Assembly (NCBI GenBank): GCA_902795965.1
Contig: CADBNI010000038.1
Span: 1 to 33,362 of the forward strand
Length of the DNA stretch: 33,362 bases
From: an uncultured bacterium
Lineage (GTDB): Bacteria > Cyanobacteriota > Vampirovibrionia > Gastranaerophilales > Gastranaerophilaceae
Reading direction: 5' to 3'
In this document: in pieces, positions 25,861 to 33,360 of the stretch
Numbering within the stretch: the first letter of the stretch is position 1
Layout: every line of letters starts with the position of its first letter
Made by a program: the position numbers and the translations under genes
The notes under the pieces: model-generated
The model's database searches: none
What the model saw: only the letters and a program-made list of their open reading frames with translations
What the model was told of the DNA's origin: nothing

Positions 25861-27187
25861 CTTTGGCAAGTTTTCTGAATGCGGCAATATTTGCACCCGC
25901 AACATAGTTATTACCTAAACCGTATTCTTCCGCAGCGGTTTTGCAGGCATTAAATATATTTACCATAATATTATTTAATTTTGCATCAACTTCTTCAAAA
26001 GTAAGATAATATCTCATGCTGTTTTGGCTCATTTCGATTGCGGAAGTCGCTACGCCGCCCGCATTTGAGGCTTTTGCGGGAGCAACAAGAACTCCTTTTT
26101 CAAGCAAATATTCCGTAGCTTCTTTTGTACAAGGCATATTTGCACCTTCACCAACCGCAATAACACCGTTTTCAACCAACTTTTCGGCTGATTTTAAGTT
26201 GAGTTCGTTCTGAGTTGCGCAAGGAAGTGCGATATCGGCTTTTATATTCCAAATCGGTGAATTTTCATCAACACGTTCAAAATATTCCGCTTCGGGGTGT
26301 TTTTTCAAATATTCCGAAATTCTTCCGCGTTCAACTTCCTTAATTTGTTTTATAAGTTCCAAATCAATTCCGTTTTTATCATAAATACAACCTTTAGAAT
26401 CGCTCATTGCAACTACTTTCGCTCCGTAAGCAAAGGCTTTTTCGCAGGCATAAATTGCAACATTTCCCGCACCCGAAATAGTAACGGTTTTACCCTGCAA
26501 CGACTGTCCGCCGTTAGCATTTAGCATTTCTCTCATAAAATAAATCAGTCCGTAGCCCGTTGCTTCTTTTCTTGCAAGCGAACCGCCGTATGAAAGCCCT
26601 TTACCCGTCAACACACCGCCTTCATAAGTATCTTTTATACGTTTATACTGCCCGAAAAGATAACCTATCTCACGTTCGCCGACACCGATATCACCTGCGG
26701 GAACATCTACATCATGCCCGATATGACGTTGAAGCTCCGTCATAAAACTCTGACAAAATCTCATAATTTCGCCATCGGATTTTCCTTTCGGGTCAAAATC
26801 ACTTCCGCCTTTACCGCCGCCTATCGGCAAGCCGGTCAAAGCATTCTTGAAAATTTGTTCAAAACCCAAAAACTTCATTATACTTTGGTTTACACTTTCA
26901 TGAAATCTCAAACCGCCCTTATAAGGTCCTATAAGACTGCTGAACTGAACTCTGTAACCTCTGTGAACTATTGTTTTACCTTCATCATTCACATAAGGAA
27001 CTCTGAAAGTAATAAGCCTTTCAGGCTCAACCATACGTTCCAAAAGTGCCATTTTTTCGTATTCACCGTGTTTGTTCACAACGGGTTCAAGCGAAGTCAA
27101 AACTTCCTCAACCGCCTGAATAAACTCAGGTTCGTTATAATTCTTTTTTCTTACTTCTTCCAATACTTTTTCCAAATAATTGTTCAT
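25835..27187 (-). CDS. gdhA: Glutamate dehydrogenase (NADP-type, hexameric family)
   Basis: GdhA interconverts 2-oxoglutarate plus ammonia and glutamate. The 450-residue length and sequence match the small hexameric, usually NADP-dependent family. Substrate segments include KGGLRFHESVNQ (residues 90-101) and the catalytic Lys in PIGGGKGGSDFDPKGK near 126. VPAGDIGVGEREIG follows near 161, and the dinucleotide-binding GAGNVA lies near 240. ATG 27187 is preceded by AGAGGTG with five-base spacing. It has a strong predicted promoter back to back with that of the SIMPL-domain gene, and its 3' end overlaps the histidine kinase by 26 bases. Confidence 0.95.
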   Translation of the reverse strand: MNNYLEKVLEEVRKKNYNEPEFIQAVEEVLTSLEPVVNKHGEYEKMALLERMVEPERLITFRVPYVNDEGKTIVHRGYRVQFSSLIGPYKGGLRFHESVNQSIMKFLGFEQIFKNALTGLPIGGGKGGSDFDPKGKSDGEIMRFCQSFMTELQRHIGHDVDVPAGDIGVGEREIGYLFGQYKRIKDTYEGGVLTGKGLSYGGSLARKEATGYGLIYFMREMLNANGGQSLQGKTVTISGAGNVAIYACEKAFAYGAKVVAMSDSKGCIYDKNGIDLELIKQIKEVERGRISEYLKKHPEAEYFERVDENSPIWNIKADIALPCATQNELNLKSAEKLVENGVIAVGEGANMPCTKEATEYLLEKGVLVAPAKASNAGGVATSAIEMSQNSMRYYLTFEEVDAKLNNIMVNIFNACKTAAEEYGLGNNYVAGANIAAFRKLAKAMKAQGIV

Positions 27188-27203
27188 ATTACACCTCTTT
27201 TTG

Positions 27204-27232
27204 ATAATAGCATATATTTTTTTTTAGCGCAA
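27204..27232 (-). promoter_or_regulatory. Predicted gdhA promoter
   Basis: On the minus strand TTGCGC (27232-27227) is followed after 17 bases by TATTAT (27209-27204), with TG one base upstream as an extended -10. Its -35 is two bases from the -35 of the divergent promoter at 27235. Confidence 0.6.
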
Positions 27233-27234
27233 TA

Positions 27235-27262
27235 TTGATTTTTATAAAATATTAGCTATAAT
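27235..27262 (+). promoter_or_regulatory. Predicted promoter for the SIMPL-domain gene
   Basis: TTGATT (27235-27240), a 16-base spacer and consensus TATAAT (27257-27262) precede AAAAGGAG and ATG 27286. It is back to back with the gdhA promoter. Confidence 0.6.
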
Positions 27263-27285
27263 TTAAGTTATAAAAGGAGAAAAAA

Positions 27286-28005
27286 ATGTTAGAAAAATTT
27301 GAAAAATTTCAGTTGGTATTATTAGGATTAATCTTAGCTTGCGGTTTGGTTTTTGCGGTTAATGCAGGAACTCGCAACCTTTCTAACGACAAAATTACCG
27401 TAACGGGTTCCGCATTCAAAAACGTAAAATCCGATTCTGCAAGGTTGGAATTTGAAATAAATACAAGACGCCCCGACAGACAACAGGCTTTTAATGCGGT
27501 AAAAAACCAATTACCCGTTGTGAAACAATATTTGCAGGATAAAGGTTTTACGGATATTGAAATTCCCGCATCAGGCGGTTACAATTCATATAAATACACC
27601 GCAAACGGCAACATGACAAACGATATCGCATACTACAATTTGTCACAACCCGTTATCGTAAAATCAAATGACGTTGAAAAAATCAAAGAATTATCCGCCG
27701 ATATTCAAAACCTTTTGGACAAGGGAATTGATATAAATATAATTTCTACGGAATATTTTTATTCAAAATTGAGCGATTTGAAAGTTGAGCTTTTGCAGGA
27801 CGCAACAAAAGATGCAAAAGAGAGAGCCGCTGCAATGCTTAAAGCAACAAACAACCACCCCGGAAAAATTCAATCCGTACAAATGGGTGTATTCCAAATC
27901 ACTCCGGTAGATTCGACAAACGTATCCGATATGGGTATAAACGACACATCGACTATTGAAAAGAAAGTTACGGCGGTTGCAAACGTTGTATTCCGCATAA
28001 AATAG
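27286..28005 (+). CDS. SIMPL-domain (DUF541) membrane-anchored protein
   Basis: A 239-residue protein with one N-terminal hydrophobic segment (about residues 8-26) and an exported SIMPL/DUF541 domain. Typical family features are the VTGSAFKNVKSDSARLEFEI start and the middle region with alternating strands (QPVIVKSNDVEKIKELSADI). The helix DATKDAKERAAAMLKA is followed by a closing KKVTAVANVVFRI strand. Relatives are periplasmic (for example BP26/YggE-type proteins, linked to oxidative stress), with no firm biochemical role. It is followed 12 bases later by a small secreted protein in the same unit. Confidence 0.88.
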   Translation: MLEKFEKFQLVLLGLILACGLVFAVNAGTRNLSNDKITVTGSAFKNVKSDSARLEFEINTRRPDRQQAFNAVKNQLPVVKQYLQDKGFTDIEIPASGGYNSYKYTANGNMTNDIAYYNLSQPVIVKSNDVEKIKELSADIQNLLDKGIDINIISTEYFYSKLSDLKVELLQDATKDAKERAAAMLKATNNHPGKIQSVQMGVFQITPVDSTNVSDMGINDTSTIEKKVTAVANVVFRIK

Positions 28006-28017
28006 GAGAAATAAACC

Positions 28018-28350
28018 ATGAAAAAATTATTGGCTTTGACTTTTGTATTTTCAATGTTACCTGCATTCTCATTTGACGGCTTGCCTGATGTTCCCATAAA
28101 TCCCGTCACTCCGATGAATGACATGCAGACAATGCAGGAAGCAAAATTCCGACACGAAGAACTTGATTACTACAATGATGATGTTCAAGAGGCGAAGGCT
28201 AAGTTTAAAAAACGCAACGCAAATCCGGAAGAACAGGCTCAACAAATAAAAGATCAAATTAACCAAGCCGTTGAACAAAAATACAATAAGGTTAAACGTA
28301 TTCAATTTGTCAAAGAAAACGGCCAACTCAAAATTAAATATGCGCAGTAA
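28018..28350 (+). CDS. Small secreted protein of unknown function
   Basis: I do not recognise this 110-residue protein. It has a clear signal peptide (MKKLLALTFVFSMLPAFSF, likely cleavage after about residue 18), then a Pro/Asp-rich stretch. A charged helical region follows (EEQAQQIKDQINQAVEQKYNK) that could form a coiled coil. No Cys is present in the mature part and no lipobox is seen. It follows the SIMPL-domain gene by 12 bases with a GGAG ribosome site in between, so the two are probably co-expressed and both act in the periplasm. A hairpin terminator follows. Confidence 0.7.
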   Translation: MKKLLALTFVFSMLPAFSFDGLPDVPINPVTPMNDMQTMQEAKFRHEELDYYNDDVQEAKAKFKKRNANPEEQAQQIKDQINQAVEQKYNKVKRIQFVKENGQLKIKYAQ

Positions 28351-28375
28351 CGTTTAAGTTTACTAAACTTCTCGG

Positions 28376-28404
28376 AAAAACAGTTCCAAAACGGAACTGT
28401 TTTT
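28376..28404. terminator. Bidirectional intrinsic terminator
   Basis: aaaaacagttcc (28376-28387) pairs perfectly with ggaactgttttt (28393-28404) around a five-base loop, with A and T runs on both sides. It lies between convergent genes, ends the SIMPL operon and reaches the stop of the MsbA-like gene on the minus strand. Confidence 0.85.
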
Positions 28405-30164
28405 TATACCGGTTGTTTTTTAAACTGCATTTCGTACAATTTTTTGTATTCACCGTTTTCGATTTTCATCAATTCTTCGTGATTACCCAATTCCACAAGA
28501 TGCCCTTCATTTATCACCGCAATTTTGTCGGCATTACGAACGGTTGACAGTCTGTGCGCGATTACAAACACCGTTTTATCTTTCATAAGATTATTAATAG
28601 CTTCCTGCACAATAGCCTCAGACTGATTGTCAAGTGCAGATGTCGCCTCATCAAGAACAACAATGGGCGCATTCTTTATAAAAGCACGAGCAATGGCAAT
28701 CCTCTGTTTTTGCCCGCCCGAAAGCAATACTCCGCGTTCTCCGATATAAGTTTCCAACCCCTGTTCCAATTCATCAATAAAATCACTCAAACAAGCATTA
28801 TGAATTGCTGTCTGCAATTCTTCCTCCGTAGCATCAGGCTTACCCATCATTATATTTTCACGAATTGTACCCGCGAAAAGAAAATTATCCTGCAAAACAA
28901 TAGAAATACCGTTCCTAAGCGAATTTATCTTATAATTTTTGATATTTATATCGTCAATAAGAATTCTGCCCTCTTTAATTTTATAAAATCTCGGCAAAAG
29001 GCTTACAATCGTTGATTTTCCTCCGCCCGAATTTCCGACCAGCGCAAAAGTTTCACCTTTCTTAACCTTAAAACTGATATTATTCAAAACGGGGGTTTCT
29101 TTTTTATATTCAAAACTTACGTTCTCAAATACGATAGAATCTTCAAAACCTTTAAATTCTACCGCATCAGGCTTATCGACAATAAATTCTTTCGCCTCCA
29201 GATTATTTACAACCCTTTCAAGAGCCAAAAGCGAAGTCTGCATACCTTTTACATTGTTCCCAAGCCCCTTAATCGGAGTGTAAAGCATTATCAAAGCAGT
29301 AATAAACGAAACAAAATTACCGCTTGAAATAGCACCTGTAGCAATCAAATGACTTCCGTATCCTATCGCAAACCCTATCCCTACCGAAACAATAACGTGC
29401 ATCAAAGGTGAAATACTGCCCGTACGCTGAGTAATTTTTATTCTCAGCTTAAACAATCCGTCAAGAAGTTTTGAAAACTTTTTATTCTGAATACCGTAAA
29501 GATTATACGCTTTAATAACCTTATGTCCGCTGTATACCTCATTATAAGAAGTAATAATCAAAGCATTTTCGGCTTCGGATTGATTTGTAACCGACTTAAT
29601 CCTTGATTTCATCTTTGTTAACGGTACAATGGCACACCCGAGCATAAATATCGCAACAATCGACAACTGCCAAGAGTTATAAATCAAAACCCCGATTAAA
29701 GATATTGAAGAAAAAACTCTTGATATTATAAGTTTTATACCGCCCAAAAGTCCGTTACACGAAGAATCCGCATCGTTATTAAACCTCTTTAGAGCGTCAC
29801 CCGAAGTCTTTTTGTCAAAATATGTCGAGCCTTTATGCATCAATTTGTTATACAAAGCCCTTTTCAAATCATTGGAAACTTTGAGTTTTACCCAATCATT
29901 CATATAAGTGGAAACATAGTTCAAAATTCCTTGTAATGAAGTAAAAAGAATAATCAAAAGCGGAATATACCATGGTGATTGAACATTCTTTTCCACCATA
30001 ACAACATCCATATAAGGTTTCAAAGAAAGCGCAATAACCGCATCCAAACACCCTATCGGAATAGCAAGACCGAGTGCCAAAACCGTCCTTGCCCAATACG
30101 GTTTTACAAACGGAATTATCTTCTTATATAAATTTATATTTTCGTTATCTTTTATATTTAGCAT
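28404..30164 (-). CDS. MsbA-like ABC lipid/glycolipid exporter (second copy)
   Basis: A 586-residue half-transporter paralogous to the protein at 19201. The membrane domain is followed by Walker A GNSGGGKST near residue 376, a Q-loop in VLQDNFLFAGTIRENIMMG, the signature LSGGQKQR near 480 and Walker B VVLDEATSALD. Shared unusual stretches with the first copy (MMGKPDATEEEL, AIPIGCLDAVIALSLKPYMD) point to duplication. It ends a minus-strand cluster of envelope-glycan genes but has its own strong promoter. The substrate is likely lipid A or an undecaprenyl-linked or lipid-linked glycan. No good ribosome site precedes the ATG at 30164. Confidence 0.9.
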   Translation of the reverse strand: MLNIKDNENINLYKKIIPFVKPYWARTVLALGLAIPIGCLDAVIALSLKPYMDVVMVEKNVQSPWYIPLLIILFTSLQGILNYVSTYMNDWVKLKVSNDLKRALYNKLMHKGSTYFDKKTSGDALKRFNNDADSSCNGLLGGIKLIISRVFSSISLIGVLIYNSWQLSIVAIFMLGCAIVPLTKMKSRIKSVTNQSEAENALIITSYNEVYSGHKVIKAYNLYGIQNKKFSKLLDGLFKLRIKITQRTGSISPLMHVIVSVGIGFAIGYGSHLIATGAISSGNFVSFITALIMLYTPIKGLGNNVKGMQTSLLALERVVNNLEAKEFIVDKPDAVEFKGFEDSIVFENVSFEYKKETPVLNNISFKVKKGETFALVGNSGGGKSTIVSLLPRFYKIKEGRILIDDINIKNYKINSLRNGISIVLQDNFLFAGTIRENIMMGKPDATEEELQTAIHNACLSDFIDELEQGLETYIGERGVLLSGGQKQRIAIARAFIKNAPIVVLDEATSALDNQSEAIVQEAINNLMKDKTVFVIAHRLSTVRNADKIAVINEGHLVELGNHEELMKIENGEYKKLYEMQFKKQPV

Positions 30165-30184
30165 TATTTTAAATTCACTAAATA

Positions 30185-30214
30185 ATTATACCACATAAAT
30201 TTTAATCTTCCAAA
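30185..30214 (-). promoter_or_regulatory. Predicted promoter for the second MsbA-like gene
   Basis: On the minus strand TTGGAA (30214-30209), an 18-base spacer and consensus TATAAT (30190-30185) with TG upstream form a strong match. The -35 lies within the 3' end of the upstream gene. The leader would be only about 14 bases. Confidence 0.6.
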
Positions 30215-31512
30215 ATGCTTTGAATATAATTCACAATTTTTTCGGACACATTTTGCCCTATAAACGGAAATTTTTTCGTCATCAAATCAATTCTTATATC
30301 TTTCTTGTAATCATTATTTTTTTCCAACAACTGATATATTAACTTTTCAGTTTCCTCATTATTCTCGGCTTTGTAATATCCTGAAACTATCTGTTGTCCG
30401 AAAGGATTCAAACCAACCGAAAACAAGCTCACTAATTGTATTAAAGGCTTTTTTGAAGGCAAATATTCATACAGAAAAGAATTGCTGTCCGTAATCATCA
30501 AATCGGAAGTTCTGAACATATCAAAATAATCACCCCTGTCACATACTTGAGCATTTTCAAGTTCTTCCCATGCTTGAAAATATCTGTCTGCCTCGTCTTT
30601 TGTCATCAAAGAAGTTCGTACAATCTCACTTTTCAACTTCGGATGCGGTTTAAAAATAAACTCGTATTCCTGATGCGCCTTAGCATATTCGTAAAAGAAT
30701 TTGTAATTCAAATTAAATGTTCCAAAAGACAAAGTGCTGTTTTTATCAAAAGAATGATGCGGAGCGTAAATTATTCTTTTTTTATTTGTTTTCCAAATAA
30801 TATTATCTTCTCTAATCGGTAAAAAATATGCATCATTTTTTATCTGACCGGCCACCGCAAGATGAGTTTTGCAATATCCTTTTCGTATCAAGAAATTTTT
30901 TGTGTACTCATTATCGACAAAATACGTAAAAATATCCCTGTACATAGACGAAATATATTCATTTTCACCGTTTGATGTACAAGAACCGTAAGAACAATAA
31001 AACCCGAGCGAATATTTTGAAGTCTTTAAAAGCGAATATTTATCAGGCAACCCCCAAGGTTGCTCATAAAAAACTATATCAGGCGAAAAATTTCTTAAAT
31101 CCTTAAATTTTTTACTTTCAATATCAAATAAGAAGTCAACATTCATCCCGCGATTTTTAAAAAAATTATAGTTTTGTATCAAATTTTCCCTGCATTCGTC
31201 AGTAAAATTTTTTCCTTTAAACTTTCTCAAAACAGAAACAAGAACCTGAACATCAAATTTTGGGTTTTCAGCAAAACGTTTATACAAACTTTGATACTGC
31301 CATTTTGCATTTTCGGTATTTAAAAACACGACTTTGAGTTTTCGTTTTTTTATCTCGTTTTTTAAAATATTAACAACCCGTTCTTGATTTTTATAAATTA
31401 TTTTTCGGTCTTTTCTTTCGTCAATACCTTTGCAAAATTTCCTAAACTCACGTCTGTCAGACGCTTTTGGAAATAACCAAGCCAACAAAAAACTCAAAAC
31501 TTTATAACTCAT
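30202..31512 (-). CDS. CDP-glycerol glycerophosphotransferase-like protein
   Basis: A 436-residue protein resembling the glycosyl/glycerophosphotransferase family of PF04464 (TagB/TagF-type, GT-B-like fold). The C-terminal half shows the diagnostic blocks: IIYAPHHSFD near residue 248, EFIFKPHPKL near 285, and DLMITDSNSFLYEYLPSKKPLIQ near 338-360. The N-terminal half is Lys/Phe-rich and less conserved. Relatives add polyol-phosphate or related units to surface polymers. Its start overlaps the stop of the upstream GT2 by four bases (ATGA), so the two are coupled. Whether the transferred group is glycerol phosphate is not readable from sequence. Confidence 0.75.
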   Translation of the reverse strand: MSYKVLSFLLAWLFPKASDRREFRKFCKGIDERKDRKIIYKNQERVVNILKNEIKKRKLKVVFLNTENAKWQYQSLYKRFAENPKFDVQVLVSVLRKFKGKNFTDECRENLIQNYNFFKNRGMNVDFLFDIESKKFKDLRNFSPDIVFYEQPWGLPDKYSLLKTSKYSLGFYCSYGSCTSNGENEYISSMYRDIFTYFVDNEYTKNFLIRKGYCKTHLAVAGQIKNDAYFLPIREDNIIWKTNKKRIIYAPHHSFDKNSTLSFGTFNLNYKFFYEYAKAHQEYEFIFKPHPKLKSEIVRTSLMTKDEADRYFQAWEELENAQVCDRGDYFDMFRTSDLMITDSNSFLYEYLPSKKPLIQLVSLFSVGLNPFGQQIVSGYYKAENNEETEKLIYQLLEKNNDYKKDIRIDLMTKKFPFIGQNVSEKIVNYIQSILED

Positions 31513-32516
31513 AATGACCTCTTATGTCCGAATATAGTGACATATTTAACTTTTTTCCCAAATTCTCTGCAATTTTTTATTGAAAACAACCATTCAAACA
31601 TATTGTTTACACCGTTTGAACGCAAAAGCATCTTTTTATATCCCTTTTCTCCCAATAGATTTAGGCAAAAATTTTCATATTTTTTTCTGCTTTCCTTAGG
31701 GACATGCGTATATCTTTTTGCCAACAATGCTATTTTATAATTTTCAAATTCTTTCAACAAACGCTCTCTGTCGTTCAAACCGTCAACAAATTCAGACAGT
31801 AAGCTGATTATATCAAACACACAAAAATTTTCATCAGACAAATTTTCTACAGAAGAACCTTCACGAACTCTGTAATTGTAAAAATATTCATTTATAAAAA
31901 ATATTTTTGGCGCAAGCAATACATTTTTTACCGTAAACAAATGATCTTCCGCAATCCTGTATGGCGCAAACCTTACATTATTCTTATTCAAAAATTCTCT
32001 TTTAATAAAATAAGTACAACAGGAGATATCAAGGTCAACCAAAAAATTTTTGCCCATATTTTTATACGAATAATACAAATTTTTTAAAACATTATACTTG
32101 TATTTTTTCAAAAATTTTTTTGATAAATCTTTGTATTTATAATTACCGTTTAAGTATTCTTTGTAGTTGAAATGGGTAATCTCGGCACTATTTTTAACGG
32201 AAAAATCATAAAGTTTTTCAAATGCATCAACTTCAATCCAATCATCAGGATCGACAAATGCAATATATTCACCCTTTGCGTTTTCAATCCCCTTGTTTCG
32301 CGCAACTCCTTGCCCTTGATTTGATTGAGAAATAATAACAAATCGTTTGTCATTTTGAGCGAATTCTCTCAAAATATCCGGCGAACCGTCTGTAGAACCG
32401 TCGTCAACGCAAATTATTTCAATATCTCTAAGTGTTTGCCTCACAACACTTTCAAGACACTCTCTCAAATATTTTTCCACGTTATATACAGGAATTATAA
32501 CCGATACCTTAGTCAT
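31509..32516 (-). CDS. Family 2 glycosyltransferase
   Basis: A 335-residue GT2 enzyme. The start KVSVIIPVYNVEKYLRECLE, then VDDGSTDGS near residue 40 and the metal-binding DPDD near 92 are classic. The C-terminal part (TYFIKREFLNKNNVRFAPY and YNYRVREGSS) matches capsule/LPS GT2 proteins. Donor and acceptor are unknown. I chose ATG 32516; AAAGGA directly abuts it, an unusually short spacing, and TTG at 32525 is an alternative. It follows a frameshifted HAD-type gene by 10 bases and overlaps the next gene by four. Confidence 0.88.
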   Translation of the reverse strand: MTKVSVIIPVYNVEKYLRECLESVVRQTLRDIEIICVDDGSTDGSPDILREFAQNDKRFVIISQSNQGQGVARNKGIENAKGEYIAFVDPDDWIEVDAFEKLYDFSVKNSAEITHFNYKEYLNGNYKYKDLSKKFLKKYKYNVLKNLYYSYKNMGKNFLVDLDISCCTYFIKREFLNKNNVRFAPYRIAEDHLFTVKNVLLAPKIFFINEYFYNYRVREGSSVENLSDENFCVFDIISLLSEFVDGLNDRERLLKEFENYKIALLAKRYTHVPKESRKKYENFCLNLLGEKGYKKMLLRSNGVNNMFEWLFSIKNCREFGKKVKYVTIFGHKRSL

Positions 32517-32525
32517 TCCTTTCAA

Positions 32526-32534
32526 ATTATATCA
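32526..32534 (-). promoter_or_regulatory. Extended -10-like box immediately upstream of the GT2 gene
   Basis: On the minus strand TGATATAAT gives TATAAT at 32531-32526, only nine bases before ATG 32516. A transcript from here would be nearly leaderless. The box overlaps the last codons of the preceding frame, so it may be coincidental. Confidence 0.35.
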
Positions 32535-32873
32535 TAAACTTATACCAAACTTCAAAACTTTCAATTTTGTTTTTTAAATCGCTGTAGTCACCGTTAAAAT
32601 TAATGCACCTGTCATCTATTATTAAATATGCAGGCTCTTTTACGTTTGTAACATTCTCTACATATTCATCCCGTTTTCTATAATCCATTTTGATGCAAGC
32701 AATGAATTTCTTGTTGTAAAAATCACAATCTTATAACCATTTGACAATTCTTTTAATAATTCATAAGCCCCCTCTTTTATAGGTGGTATATAGTTTTTGT
32801 CGTATTTTCCATCATACGTGTTCAAAACACCGTCTAAATCTAATAGTATTGTTTTCTTAAATTTTCCTGCCAT
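32527..32873 (-). pseudogene. HAD-type hydrolase gene, frameshifted
   Basis: The first frame (32873-32658) encodes 71 residues with the HAD motif I nucleophile pattern (LLDLDGVLNTYDG) and a motif II-like IVIFTTRNS. It stops at 32658 right after IIENGMN. The continuation lies one frame over: from about 32670 it reads DEYVENVTNVKEPAYLIIDD (the motif III/IV acidic pair) and runs to a stop at 32527. Adding one G to the GGG at 32672-32670 would join the frames into a complete protein of about 115 residues. Possible explanations are a true mutation, a sequencing or assembly error, or frameshifting. The ribosome site (AAGAGGA) is good. It heads the second glycan cluster. Confidence 0.75.
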
Positions 32874-32915
32874 TGTTATCCTCTTGTCGTGCTATATGCC
32901 TGTTAATTTAAACTC

Positions 32916-32944
32916 ATTGTAACATTAAAATCTAACTATGGCAA
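32916..32944 (-). promoter_or_regulatory. Predicted promoter for the HAD/glycan cluster
   Basis: On the minus strand TTGCCA (32944-32939), a 17-base spacer and TACAAT (32921-32916) with TG upstream form a near-consensus promoter. Its -35 overlaps the start codon of the divergent XRE gene, and the XRE -10 lies within its spacer. Confidence 0.55.
32926..32931 (+). promoter_or_regulatory. -10 box of the XRE gene (leaderless arrangement)
   Basis: TAAAAT ends six bases before ATG 32938 and no ribosome site is present, so transcription would begin at or next to the start codon. The -35 region is weak. Confidence 0.4.
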
Positions 32945-33150
32945 ATAGCACGATAGATATATTTAGAAATAATTTAAGGTGTTATAGAATCGAACAAGGC
33001 TTAACTCAAGAAAAGTTGAGTGAATTAACAGGCATTAGTACTGATTATTTGTCGGAAATCGAAAGAGGTAAGAAGACTCCAAGTTTTAAAAGAATGGAGT
33101 TAATAGCAAAAGCACTTAATTTAGAAGTTTATAAATTATTTTTGCCTTAA
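32938..33150 (+). CDS. XRE-family transcriptional regulator
   Basis: A 70-residue single-domain Cro/C1-type DNA-binding protein. The helix-turn-helix is clear: YRIEQGLTQEKLSELTGIS, then DYLSEIERGKKTPSFKRME and ALNLEVYKLF. It has no ligand or dimerisation domain beyond this. It diverges from the HAD/glycosyltransferase/MsbA cluster with overlapping promoters, so repression of that cluster and of itself is the natural inference. Translation is probably leaderless, because no Shine-Dalgarno site precedes the ATG. A second small XRE protein at 8150-8365 belongs to the same broad family but is not closely similar. Confidence 0.85.
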   Translation: MANSTIDIFRNNLRCYRIEQGLTQEKLSELTGISTDYLSEIERGKKTPSFKRMELIAKALNLEVYKLFLP

Positions 33151-33183
33151 CAAAATTTTAAATCAATTAAAGAATTTTCCGTC

Positions 33184-33203
33184 GTAAAAATCATTATTTT
33201 TAC
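33184..33203. repeat. AT-rich perfect hairpin
   Basis: gtaaaaat (33184-33191) and atttttac (33196-33203) are perfectly complementary around a catt loop, 34 bases after the XRE stop. It could be a weak terminator for the XRE gene; the T-run is within the arm itself. Confidence 0.35.
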
Positions 33204-33250
33204 AATATCGCAAAAGCATAAATGTCGATATTTGCGAATTATTTAAATAA

Positions 33251-33278
33251 AAAAGGAGTTCCGATTGGAACTCCTTTT
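33251..33278. terminator. Intrinsic terminator of tRNA-fMet (bidirectional)
   Basis: aaaaggagttcc (33251-33262) pairs perfectly with ggaactcctttt (33267-33278) around gatt. On the minus strand it starts five bases after the tRNA CCA end and is followed by a T-run. On the plus strand it could also stop XRE transcription. Confidence 0.88.
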
Positions 33279-33283
33279 TAAAA

Positions 33284-33360
<77 letters not shown>

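Noticed and set aside
27870-28124. Open frame on the minus strand opposite the SIMPL and small secreted genes
   Set aside because: It is a shadow of two well-supported plus-strand genes and has no ribosome site or recognisable motif. Many similar antisense frames elsewhere were dismissed for the same reason.
33184-33250. Origin-like AT-rich region or small gene near the window end
   Set aside because: It contains an AT hairpin and short inverted pieces (cgcaaa/tttgcg) but no DnaA-box set and no coding frame with signals. At about 100 bases it is ordinary intergenic DNA.
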